Of a DNA stretch of 64,000 bases, positions 27,338 through 37,589 are shown in pieces. The first letter of the stretch is position 1, and the number at the start of each line of letters is the position of its first letter. Both the position numbers and the translations under genes were made by a program. The notes under the pieces were generated by a model. The model did no database searches, was not told the origin of the DNA, and saw only the letters and a list, made by a program, of their open reading frames with translations. The stretch is taken from the NCBI GenBank assembly GCA_963969495.1, contig OZ018326.1, forward strand, positions 175,869,056 through 175,933,055. The letters are read 5' to 3'. This DNA is from Ceratothoa steindachneri. Lineage: Eukaryota; Arthropoda; Malacostraca; Isopoda; Cymothoidae.

Positions 27338-27341
<4 letters not shown>
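25971..27341 (+). mobile_element. Tc1-like transposon bracketed by (TA)n arrays
   Basis: The left end reads CTCTTGCATAAAGGTATGAA, a typical Tc1-type terminus. The reverse complement of the right end reads TTTGAGCTAAGGTATAAAGC, which matches it around AAGGTAT-AA-CAA. Both ends touch (TA)n arrays (25906-25970 and 27342-27388). This is what insertion at a TA inside one longer array would leave. The interior carries a decayed plus-strand Tc1 transposase. Its 1371 bp is normal for the family. Terminal repeats are diverged, so exact ends are uncertain by a few bases. Confidence 0.68.
26286..27250 (+). pseudogene. Tc1-like transposase pseudogene
   Basis: The N-terminus reads SQLEIAKNI then LKRYQETKDFAW and ENRYIIRL (26300-26460), the paired-type helix-turn-helix of Tc1 transposases. 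The first catalytic block is KWSDVI*SNESK (about 26655-26690), where Asp of SDES is Asn. The second block is QEDNVPCHTTYH (about 26985-27020), with Asp kept. The third is IPSHSPHLNPIEHL (about 27059-27100), with Glu kept. It is followed by IKKE and the C-terminal LPQRIIDLIKAHK. Frameshifts and stops interrupt it, so all three catalytic blocks are never in one frame. It lies within a pair of short inverted ends. Confidence 0.88.

Positions 27342-27388
<47 letters not shown>
27342..27388. repeat. (TA)n microsatellite, about 47 bp
   Basis: Probably the right half of an array that the Tc1 element split; the left half would be 25906-25970. Confidence 0.95.
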
Positions 27389-27391
<3 letters not shown>

Positions 27392-27525
27392 TTATCAATC
27401 GAAAGATAGTTTTTTGGCTATCTGAGAGAACGCGTATTTTAAGTGTTACCTTCTCGTGTATGTGAGAAGAGATCCTTCCCAGGGCATTGAGGAAGACTGT
27501 GTTTGCCCAAAATAGCCTTTTAATC

Positions 27526-27526
<1 letters not shown>
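27389..27526. other. 138-bp block between two (TA)n arrays
   Basis: The left edge CAATCGAAAGATAGTTTTTT and the reverse complement of the right edge CGATTAAAAGGCTATTTTGG are loosely similar, which would fit a short MITE-like element. It also contains a small CTTCTC...GAGAAG palindrome. It is the continuation downstream of the piggyBac pseudogene on the minus strand, but no piggyBac text is recognised here. Confidence 0.4.

Positions 27527-27601
<75 letters not shown>
27527..27601. repeat. (TA)n microsatellite, about 75 bp, at the break of a piggyBac gene
   Basis: Uninterrupted TA dinucleotides. On the minus strand the piggyBac reading runs directly into this array right after SSGYVD, where the family continues DN-FTS. 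Confidence 0.97.
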
Positions 27602-27603
<2 letters not shown>

Positions 27604-28640
27604 ACATATCCACTGCTACCCTTAGGTACTGTTCCTTTGGTCAATCTATAGAAAGCAGATTCACCCACAGGCATTCGTTCCTCAAACCCAGAGTCCTTTC
27701 CTTCATGCAAGTTGAATACATTGTCTTTCATGAAAGTATAGACACCAAAACATTAGAGCTTTCCTCTAATGAATTGTTTGAATCCATGTCGCCCATAATA
27801 TGGTTCCATGGCTTCCTCAATAGCCAATGTCATAGGAACTGCTTGAGCGATATCCATGAAGAGCTTGTTGAAATGCTCAAAAGGTTTCCAAATCCTAAAG
27901 ATCTTATTATCCGAAAGCTTCTTCGAGTTTTCCACAAAATGCAGGTTTCGCATGATCTCAACAAATCGATTAAGTGACATTCCACACTGAGTTACAGCCT
28001 AATTCCGATGTCCATTTGCTTTACCCAATACATCTGTCAGTTTGAAACTGGGTTATAAAATGAGCGAAGAAAAATTCCAAGTACCTGTTGTTATTCTTGA
28101 TTAAAACGGCTTGATCACTTCAATCAATTTTTTGTTACAAAGTATCTGAATATATCAACTGGTGTCAATCCTTCATCTACCGATTATACTACAATAGATG
28201 GTTAACGTACTTTATTCAAGCTTCGAGCATCACCTTCATCACAAATCTGAAATTCACTTTTCTTCCGCTCATGTACAACCTTCAAGTATTTTTGCTTCTT
28301 GCTCCTGGGTGGGCCAAGGTCGGTTACATGATAATCACACCTAAACTCTTCCTGCCTTTCGAAGGTTAATGTTCGACATGCAAAAGAAGACTCATTGCAA
28401 GTGTTTGTGTTTATAAGATTTATATGGTGGGAGTGGGTGTTTCAGAAGTCTTGCTCCCACCAGTCGGACATTTTCTTGCTCCACAACAGCTATATACTCA
28501 CTAGCGTCGTCTCCATTAGATTCTTCCCCATCTTCTGGATGCTTTAAAGAAATTTCGATGCTTGTGCCATTTTCTTTGTTAGGTAATAAAAACAGGTAGT
28601 TGACTGCGTCTTCAACTTGTCTAGACATCTTAAAGACAAA
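27602..28640 (-). pseudogene. piggyBac-type transposase pseudogene, 3' part missing
   Basis: On the minus strand, MSRQVEDAVNYLFLLPNK starts near 28626. An acidic N-terminal segment (GEESNGDDASEY) follows, then LPPYKSYK, DEGLTPVDIFRYFVTKK (about 28125-28180), and MSLNRFVEIMRNLHFVENSK (27920-27980). The catalytic-core start is IEEAMEPYYGRHGFKQFIRG (about 27760-27825), then GESAFYRLTKGTVPKGSSGY (27605-27665). The first catalytic Asp (family SIDEAM) is Glu here (codon GAG at 27816-27818). The gene stops at a (TA)n array just before the second Asp (D-N-F-TS), and the C-terminal cysteine-rich domain is absent. Several stops and shifts are present. It is a different lineage from the 57-61 kb copies. 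Confidence 0.9.
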
Positions 28641-28737
28641 ACAACTGCCCATTAGGAGGAAATCAATAAAAAAGATCGAGTGTTTCACCCGAGAACACAT
28701 TAGTAGCAAACATATTTTTCATGATCCTAAATATATA

Positions 28738-28740
<3 letters not shown>
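28641..28740. other. 5' flank of piggyBac pseudogene
   Basis: Short AT-rich stretch between the likely start codon of the piggyBac pseudogene and a (TA)n array. No terminal inverted repeat was recognised. Confidence 0.4.

Positions 28741-28809
<69 letters not shown>
28741..28809. repeat. (TA)n microsatellite, about 69 bp
   Basis: Uninterrupted TA dinucleotides. Confidence 0.98.
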
Positions 28810-28810
<1 letters not shown>

Positions 28811-29476
28811 TTAACCTTGGAAAAAGAATATATCAGGCATAATCAAAATAAAGTACATAAGCATTGAGAGTGAAAAAGTACTTTGATTCAACTATTCCTC
28901 TTAGGGTGCAGTGCCATAACTGAGCTCCATAGAACCCATTTAAATGTGCATCATAATTTAACTGATAATATAAGTGACAAAATGTGGTTTCCCCTCAAAT
29001 CAATTTGTTTTACACGTTAAAACACGTCATTATGTGTCATTTCTACTATCACTCACTATAAGAACTCCTATATATTTATAGCTATGTATATATAATAACC
29101 TACATAAGTTCAGACATTTTGGTAGAAGCAATGGAATATGTCTCCTTCCTTCCTCCATTTACTTGTTGCCTAAGAAGTGTGTTAGAATATTATCATCAGC
29201 TGAGAAAAGTTATATTTTCTTTACTTCCTGCAACAAAAAGAACGCAAATTCTCTGTTAAACTTAGAAAAAATAAGGTAAAATTACCGCCCATTTAAATGG
29301 GTTTTATATGTTCGTGGGTTAAGCAGATTAGTTACGAGTATGGTTGCTTTCTTTCCTAGTTTTTTCTCCTTATAACTCTTGCACTTTTTGCCCTTTTCCC
29401 GATTTCTTCATAAAATTAAGGAATTGCATTCTATTCAGTGTTGCTCCTTCCTTTTTAGTAATTAGAAAAAAAAATT
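28810..29476. other. Unassigned AT-rich sequence
   Basis: No motif or repeat recognised. Confidence 0.4.
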
Positions 29477-29860
29477 CAGCAGAAATCTACGTGTCAGGAT
29501 TTTCCTGTCAAGTTTCTCTCAGCACGCATCTACATTGAGAGTTTGTCTCAACCATATCCATGTGTCAAATATCTCTCAGCACACATTCGCATGTCAGAAT
29601 TCTTTCAGCAGACATCTATGTGCCAAGATTCTTTTAACACAAATCAACATATCAAGTTTTCTCAACACACATACATCTGTCAACATTCTCTCAGGACACA
29701 TCCACATGTCAAATTTCTCTCAGCTCACATCTACATGTGAAGATTCTCTCAATACACATCCACGTATCAAGACTTTCTCAGCGCACATCTACGTGTCAAG
29801 ATTTATCAGCAAATATCCCTATCTCATCTCCGTTTTCTCTCAGCACGCATCAACTTCTCT
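29477..29860 (+). repeat. 29-bp minisatellite, about 12 diverged units
   Basis: The core is CAGCACACATCTACATGTCA followed by AGATTCTCT. Unit starts recur every 28-30 bases from 29477 (for example CAGCACACATTCGCATGTCA, CAGGACACATCCACATGTCA, CAGCTCACATCTACATGTGA). Because 29 is not a multiple of three, successive units are read in different frames. The 135-codon frame across it (29535-29942) is therefore a by-product, not a repeat protein. Confidence 0.92.
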
Positions 29861-32229
29861 TTATTATGTTGGCGAATTACTTATAATTACTGCTGCCTCG
29901 CCGGTTCAATTCTCTTTCTCCAATTTCTCTTTAATCTGCTAAATTTACACCAAGTGCTTTAACGTTTTTGGTTGTGCTTTAGTTTGTTTTCAATTTAAGG
30001 TGGTTTAGTGTATAAATTCAAAGTGAATCTCTACTGAAAACTAATGTATAGTTATTTGCAAAATAAAGTTCTGTCAAGATATGAAGAAGGAGCAAAGCTC
30101 GAGCTATCTTGTTGGTGTACACATGTTAAAAAATGATTCCGCCACACGGAATTTCGTTTAGCTTCTCAAATCAAGTTCATTCGTCGAGTCCATTATGGCT
30201 TGGTCATCTCGAGGTTAAGGCCGTACTTTTGAAGCAAGGAGCAAAGTATAGCAGCCGGCCCTTGTGACACGTTCACTCGCGAATGGGGTAGTAAAAAAGC
30301 GCTTATCGGGTAAAATTGAGAGTTTTCGAGGAGGAAAACGATTGCTCATAAAATAGAAGAAAAACGGATATAAAAGGAATAAAAGTGTTATAGTTTTCCA
30401 TTCGTTGCGGAGGACTTTGATAAACATTTCAGACTTCAGAGGGAGCTGATGAGATTGCAGACAGACAAATCCCCCTCCCCGTTTTACAATTTTCATTATT
30501 TTATTAATATTAATTTTCCCCTGACACAAAATATTTAATTTTTTACATTTTCTTTTAGGAAATTTGTTTGTAATAAGCTTAAAATGATACCATTTCCAAA
30601 GGACTATTTTTCATCGGCATAACACCTTCACTCATATTAAGGAATATCCGAAAATGCAAAACAATAAATAAGTGGAAACTGATGATGCAAATCTATTATT
30701 GTGGCCAAAGGGGCATAAAGTGAAAATCCGAAAGGAAATCCGTACGAATCAAACTGGTACTTAGAGATATGAACAAGTAAACCTAGCTTCCTTCTGAACC
30801 GAACTATGAAAGGGAGAGTTGCGTACCCCTTCTCCAAGGGCATAAGTCGTCTCTTAATTTTGTTTACCTTTCATACCTTACCAATTCCCAACTTCTCCAC
30901 GTTCTTTATGATACCCTTTTAAGGAGATACCATCGATTTCGTGGTTTTTGATAGACTTCTCAAATATTCTGATTTCGGGACAGCGCCGAATCAGCGGATA
31001 TAATAGCGCTCAAGTAGTATCCAGCAGCGAGGGTGTTTTTAAAATTTCATCGCTAAACTTGGCATAAACTTGATATTAGGGCGTTTAATTTAAAAGTGAT
31101 CAATTTACTCAGGTTTAGGAGAAAATAGCGCAAAACTTTACCCTAGCCCTTTCTATTCTTGGGATCAATTCTGTTGGTGGAGTTTCTATTTCTTTGACAA
31201 AGGTCAGGAATGCAGCCATATTCTTGAATTAGTCTACATGGTAGAACTTAAATTACGAATTTCGTTCAGCTATCGTTTATGTATCAATTTTCCTCATTTG
31301 TGCGACTAGTATATGGCCTAACCATAATTAATTTAAAAGAGAAAAAACGCTTTGGTGTCTGATCTTCATACTGATATAAGAGAGAAGGTGTAAAGATTAA
31401 TAGCTAATTTTTAATGAATTTTTATTTAAAGTAAAAAACTGGAAAAATTATTATTCTCTTCCATCTCTGTGCTTTGTTGGAAAGTCTATGTGATTCTTAA
31501 CAAAGTTTTACGTTATTTTGACTTCAAAAAAATTCAAAAAATCCTTACGTTTAAACTATTTAAGCTAGAGCCTTGCGCTTGGTCTCATTAGCTAGCAAAT
31601 TATCTAATTTTATTTTTGGTACTAGTCCGATAGATGGGATCCTTAGAATCGCCTGATCCCTCAAGATCTCCCAAACCCCTTAAACAAAAAAAGAGAACTT
31701 GATTTCTCCACTGGGACAAAAATGGCCACTTTTTCCGATTATTTATGGAACATCTTTAGTAACTCTGCGTGATGAAGTTATTTTCCTCTAAGAGAACTTC
31801 GTGAGATTAAGGATAGGATGAGATAGGCGGTATTGTTTAGCCAAGAATATAGGCTTCGATATTTTCACATCTTGTTCAGCCAAAATTTGTCGCGAATCAA
31901 GGAGCTAATGTATTTAGCGTTTTCTTTACGCTACCTCAAGAAAGGGTGCACCTCTGAAATATGTTTCACCTATATAGTGGAATTTTTCTGTACGAGAAAG
32001 CTACATTTTTAATGAAGAATATTCGAGTCCTTGATGGAGGCTGGAATACTTCATTGTACTAGGATATATTTCTTGCAACCATTCCTTTATTTGTATCCTT
32101 TATTACATCTCTTATTTCCCTGTCGAAATTTTCGAGATTTTCTCATTCTCGTTCTGGCAAGTCTTCTAAATCTTCTCTCTCCTCATGGAATAAATCTCGA
32201 ATATACTCGCTCCATCTTTGTTTCACCTG
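29861..32229. other. Long unassigned stretch
   Basis: Open frames of 60-105 codons at 30215-30529 (-), 30637-30843 (-) and 32031-32264 (+) have no recognisable motif. No RNA gene, repeat or terminal structure was found. Confidence 0.4.
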
Positions 32230-33690
32230 ATGAGAAAAAGTTTCAGGAAATCATGAAGTTATGATAGAAATGCTACAAACAGCCGGCGACACAGCAGTAA
32301 GGATTATAACTGAAATAGCAAATAAAGTTTGCAACTCAGGTCAAATAATAGAAGAAATGTGAAAATCAGTTTCATTACCATTTCCAAAGTAAGTTGAACA
32401 CTTAAATGTGAGAGGCACAGAATAATCAACATAATGAGCCAAATCCAAAAAATCATTGTAAAGTAATAATAAAAAGAATAAGAGAAAAAATAAGGAGAGA
32501 AGTATCTGAGGAACAACATGGTTTTGTGTGGTCAAAAGTCACAAGCAATGCAATATTTATGTTGAGAGTAATGGCCGAAATAATAATAGAGAAAAGGAGA
32601 GATCTATATGTTTGTTTTATTGATTATGAGAAGGCTTTTGCTAAAGTTAGACATGTGGATTAAATGGAAGTTTGGAAAAGTATAGGCATCGAAGGAATTG
32701 AATTCAAAATTATTAAGAACATATACTGGTCACAGAAATCATGTGTAAGAATGGATGGTGAAGAAACTGACTTCCAAGCAATTAAAAGAAGAGTAAGACA
32801 AGGCAATGTGTTGTCACCAGACCTGTTCCCACTATATAATAATGTAATAATAAGCAATATTGAAGGATAAGAAGGGATAAGAATAAGGGGATTTAATATC
32901 AATAATTTAAGATACGCGCACGACACAATACTAATCGCTCATTCAAGGCAACAGTTACAACTAATATTCAATAAGGTAAAATAAGAATTGAGAACAAAGG
33001 GCTAAAATTTAATGTAGGAAAGACGAAATGTATGGCTATAACAAAGAATACACCAGTCCCAAGATTTGATTTACGTTGTGGAGAACAGACAGTGAGGCAG
33101 GTGGAGTCGTTCAAATAACTCGGAAGTGTGGTTACGGAGAATGTAAGAAGCGACACTTAAATCATGGGAAAAATAAAACTAGCAAAGGTGGCATTCGAAA
33201 ATATTAGAAATATATTAGTGAACAGGAACTTATCGATAAGAACAAGGAAAAGTTTAATAAAGATGCACATGTGGTCAACTTTGTTGCATTGGGTGGAGAG
33301 TTAGACATTCTCAGCAGTAATGTTGAAGAGACTGGAGGCGATATAGATGTGGTGCCGGAGAAAAATGATGAAGAACCCGTGGATAGCAAGAATAATGAAC
33401 CAACCAGTTTTACAAATGGTAGGAGAGAAGATAGAATTGATGAAGATGGTAAGAGGATGACATTTGAGATTCTTCGGTCATGTGATGAAAAGAGAAAGGG
33501 TAGAAAATTTTGTTGTAACTGGAATGGCGAATGGAAGGAGGGAAATAGGAAGGACAAGAGAAATATATATGAATGGATTCGTGAAGTTGATGTAAGCTGG
33601 AACATCTCACAAGCAGTTCATCAGAGCTACGCGGGACAAAGGAATATGTAAGTCCTTGGTCGCCGTGGTCCTGGAGGATATAGCACAGCG
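32230..33690 (+). pseudogene. RTE-type LINE fossil (RT and C-terminal region)
   Basis: Joined plus-strand frames read EQHGFVWSK (about 32510), DLYVCFIDYEKAFAKVRHVD (about 32600-32660), SIGIEGIEFKIIKNIYWSQK and RRVRQGNVLSPDLFPLYNN (32670-32850). Next comes NINNLRYAHDTILIAHS (32900-32945), then KGLKFNVGKTKCMA (about 33000-33035). The C-terminal part reads LRFFGHVMKRERVENFVVTG (about 33463-33525), then the Gly/Arg-rich run and RDKGICKSLVAVV. The order FIDYEKAF, RRGVRQGCVLSPDLFNLY, YADDT, LGSVVTEDG and FGHVMRR matches RTE-type endonuclease-RTs. In the catalytic box the first Asp is His (codon CAC, 32919-32921). Several stops and shifts occur. The N-terminal endonuclease is not readable. Confidence 0.85.
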
Positions 33691-36600
33691 GTAAGGTCAG
33701 GTACTAGGAGATATATGTCTTTTGGGTGCTTTATGTACTTTTTGCTATTGTGTTTATATATATATATATATATATTATATCATATTTATTATATTATATT
33801 TATCTCTATAATTTAAACTATCAAAGTTATAGTATGGAAATCTATTACTAATTTAAGCTTACAAAAGGGAACAAGATTCAAAGATAGCAAGCAGCCAACA
33901 AGAGAAATTTCAAAAGCATTTTTTTGCTTAAAAGTCATTTTCAATAAAAAATGCAAACGTTTGATAACTTCATTAGTTATTTAGAAATTTATTGAGGTAA
34001 TCCTCACATTCAAAACCAGGGAAAATATATTAATCTATAAATTCGAGTGTAAGCTAATAATTAGAACATTTTTTTGCTTATACGAGTACACACTTGCAAT
34101 GAGCCTTCTAATGCATTAGAATATAATGACGACTTAATTATATCATTGAATCTAGAATATTACTCACATTATATTGATTAATTTCCTTCTATACATTGTT
34201 AATTCCCCACCTTTAATTCTATTCTTAAGACAGTTATTTACGAATGAGGCCATCGTATTTTGGTAGCTTAACCGATTAGATTCACGCAGGTTGGTTTAAA
34301 AAGTATTCTATCATACACGCGCTGTCGTACAGAAAGCTTCTTTGTTGCTCTAAGAACATTGTTGGTCTTGATTTAGGATTCATATTATCTTTTATCATGT
34401 AGAATTTCTTGCTGATATTTTAATACAGTTGCCTTTGTTTTTCCCCTTACATATTTTTTTTTCTCTTCTTTCGTAATTTTTTGACGACTGAATAGATTTA
34501 ATTTCAGGTAAAAGAGCGCGCTAAGTGTTTGAAGGGAAACAAAACACAAACGGGGTAGCAATTAAGAAAGTAATTAAAGATCATGACGTAATTACTAGCA
34601 CATCATATTGCAAGTTTGAGGTCGTTGGTGCGATCTTCTCCCAGAAGGTTTATAGTATGTCTTACAGATCAAAACTATAGTAGGATTGATGATGTTTGAT
34701 ATAACTATTTTAAATTTTGTCTCAGCTTCTTTTAGATTTAGTGCAAATTGGTTGCATTTTAAACAAACACATCTTTATATTTCGAAGAAAAAGGTGCGTT
34801 ATCATAACCTTATATGTATGTCGAATTATGATGGTTTAAGGTGATTAATCATTTTCTGATACAGTTTACTAGCATCAATTTCCTTCCAATATCTCATACA
34901 TCTAACAGTGGAGACCTATAGTTTAACGTTAGTTTTGAACCATAGATTTCACATATGAGAAAATGGTGAAATTGATCTAATTCAGCACTGATTTGATCCT
35001 TGGACATTGCAAAATCAGCTTATCCTTGCACATAGACGTTTCTATTACAGGGTATGATTTAATTTCCTGCCATTCCATTCCAGTCACATTTTTATTTAAA
35101 TAACTCATTCATTTCATGGCCGAAACCTGTTTTTCATTATTGATAACGCTTAGGTTTACTACTAGGCCTAATTCTTGCCCTATTTTTAACCTTAACTAAA
35201 ACTATAATGGCAGGTCAAAACATAGATTAAACCTCAAAGGGCACATCAAAACTGAAGCTCAAAACCTATCAAGATGGAAGAGTCACTCGTATCTCTCTGT
35301 GACACGAAGGAGCTATAAATTGCTTCTTGTACTATATTAGAAAAAATATAACATCAAATATTAAAATGTACTATCTTTAATTACATATAAATGGGCTATG
35401 GAAATTACCTAGAAGAAAAAATAGGAGATGAATCCTTAGTGGACAAGACAGATCCTTCTCCTGTAGCGAGCGTATCAGAGTTCTTTTTTACACGGTATAG
35501 TTGCGTGTTTTCGCAATTATAATTTTAATATTAGACCCTTTCATCATGAACTATCATATTAATCAACAAATATCATGTAATAAATGAATACATTATGACT
35601 GTAATATTCCACATAATCAAATATTGATGCCAGGATTTAAATAGCATCAATATTTTAAATATTTAAAAAAAAATTCGAAGTAAGTTTGTAATTTCATATT
35701 GCTTTCTAGATGTATTGGACTCTTGTATGCTAATCTACACCACCATAACAAAATTCCAAAGGAATAAATAAAATTCCAAGTTTCCGAAAACCTATGGTAG
35801 CGGCTGTATACCTACTCTTTCCTTGGTTCTGAAAACCTGGCTAAGGAGTAATAGTATCAGCTATGGAGACACACTTATTTACATATCTCTGAGACGAGAC
35901 GCGTGCAACCGCCCAGGGTGTCGGAGCGTTATACCTTCCAATTGTATGATCTAGTTCAGGATACAAGCGACGAATGACGATACCCAGTTACCTACACCAC
36001 GTGCCATCTACTGTGACGGCGATCTAAATCTAGCGACAACCGCGGTGGTTTAATCTTTGTGGATATTGGAAGGGATGTATCCATTGGCAATGGCGTAGCT
36101 TAGCACTTGAGAACGAGATTAATTAACAAGTTTGTGTGTAGACCTTTCAGGTATAAGGCAAACCAATGAGGATGCAGTTACCATCAAGAAAATGCATTTA
36201 AATAAATTTATACGACCAAGGTATTGTGAAAATTATGTGAGTGTTTTATAAATAAACCCACCGCTATAGGAATAAGATTACGGAGCTCGGACTTTGAAAT
36301 ATTGCTAGAGAGAAGAAAAGTAATGGCTTTCAGGTACTCAAAATCGAAAAGGCGAATTTATCACAATTGATTGCATTATTCAAGTATCGTAAATGAATAA
36401 CAATATTCACTCTTAACTGGATTTAGGAAAAAAATGTGGAAACTACTTATAATCATATATCGTTGTGGAAACGAATACAATAGACAATAGATCATTATAT
36501 TTTGAATTTTTCAAAAATTATATGGCAAAAATTAAATTATCCAAAATACACAACAATATCGCGCAAAACAAGGACAAATAAATTTCGAGCTGCCAAATCA

Positions 36601-37589
36601 AAATCTATGCTTAACTTTGGCATGTGGAATGGAATTCCGCGAGTTTCCATCGTTCCTCAAAGGGCATAATTGTAACGTAAAATTCTCATGACTTTCCTAG
36701 TAGCAATAAAAAACGCAAGGTAGTGTATTTCCTCCTGAATTTCAACATGGCTGTATATACTGTGAAAAGAAGTAGAGAGAAGCCTTCAAATCGTCATAAT
36801 CAATCCACTGTTGTGATGTAGCCTGCTTTTACCATAATGAAAGTTCTGCTTGTATCACACAGTTTTTTCCTAACAAGGTTTTGCTAAGAAAGTTGTTTAA
36901 TTTATAAATTTGGAATATTTTGATTTATGCTTGAGTTGGTAGAATGTAACAGTTGCGAGCATTCTTGCACTTAACTTAACCAGAAATAAAATATTTCACT
37001 GCAGCATGCATGGTTGTGATTATATAAAAATAACTAATTTGGGGGCTTAAATTACGGCAGAAGGGACATGGAAAATAAATAACACTTTAGGGTGAGTCAA
37101 TCTTCGTGTAATAATAACCATTATTGTAAATTTATCTTTTTATCGTTCGTTTTAATGAAACCTATATCTCTATTCATTAGAGGTTTTAATACTTTAAAGA
37201 GACAGTCAAAATTCACCATTGAAAGCGAAGTAATGAGTGATAAATAACTAAAAAATAATTAATTAACATTTGACATTGAAATCTAGTGTATTAAAATGTC
37301 TTCACAGTGAAATGTCTAAGAGTATGATAAGTTAACTTTAAAGTTTAAGCGCTTTTTCGTAGGGTCCCTCCACACCTGACACCAGAATTATATAATGTTT
37401 GTCATAGAGTCGTACGTCGATGCTAGCCGAGGATTGACCAGAGCTATAACAAGTGTCTACCTACTTGATTCAGTCGAGCTTACTATCATTGGGAGCATGC
37501 TACCATCACGCAAACAGGTGCTTTAATACAATATTTACCTCCATCTTAACAAGAAGATGATGAAAAAAAAGTAGTGGCGGAAACGTCTA
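33691..37589. other. Long unassigned AT-rich stretch
   Basis: Contains a short (TA)n at 33757-33776. A more balanced patch lies at about 35830-36080 (GACGCGTGCAACCGCCC and CGACAACCGCGGTGG). The patch may be an old SINE or other repeat, but no A/B boxes or coding motif were found. No gene seen. Confidence 0.4.

Noticed and set aside
29477..29860. CRISPR-like array
   Set aside because: The whole 29-bp unit drifts; there is no conserved repeat alternating with unique spacers and no cas gene. The genome is eukaryotic.
29535..29942. 135-codon frame with a His/Ser/Thr repetitive look
   Set aside because: The DNA period is 29 bp, not a multiple of three, so the repetition is in DNA, not in protein.
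33204..33605. 133-codon minus-strand Ser/Phe-rich frame
   Set aside because: Antisense to the RTE-type C-terminal region, whose plus-strand motifs are recognisable.
35830..36080. Possible tRNA-derived SINE in a GC-richer patch
   Set aside because: No A box and B box pair at proper spacing and no tRNA fold could be found.
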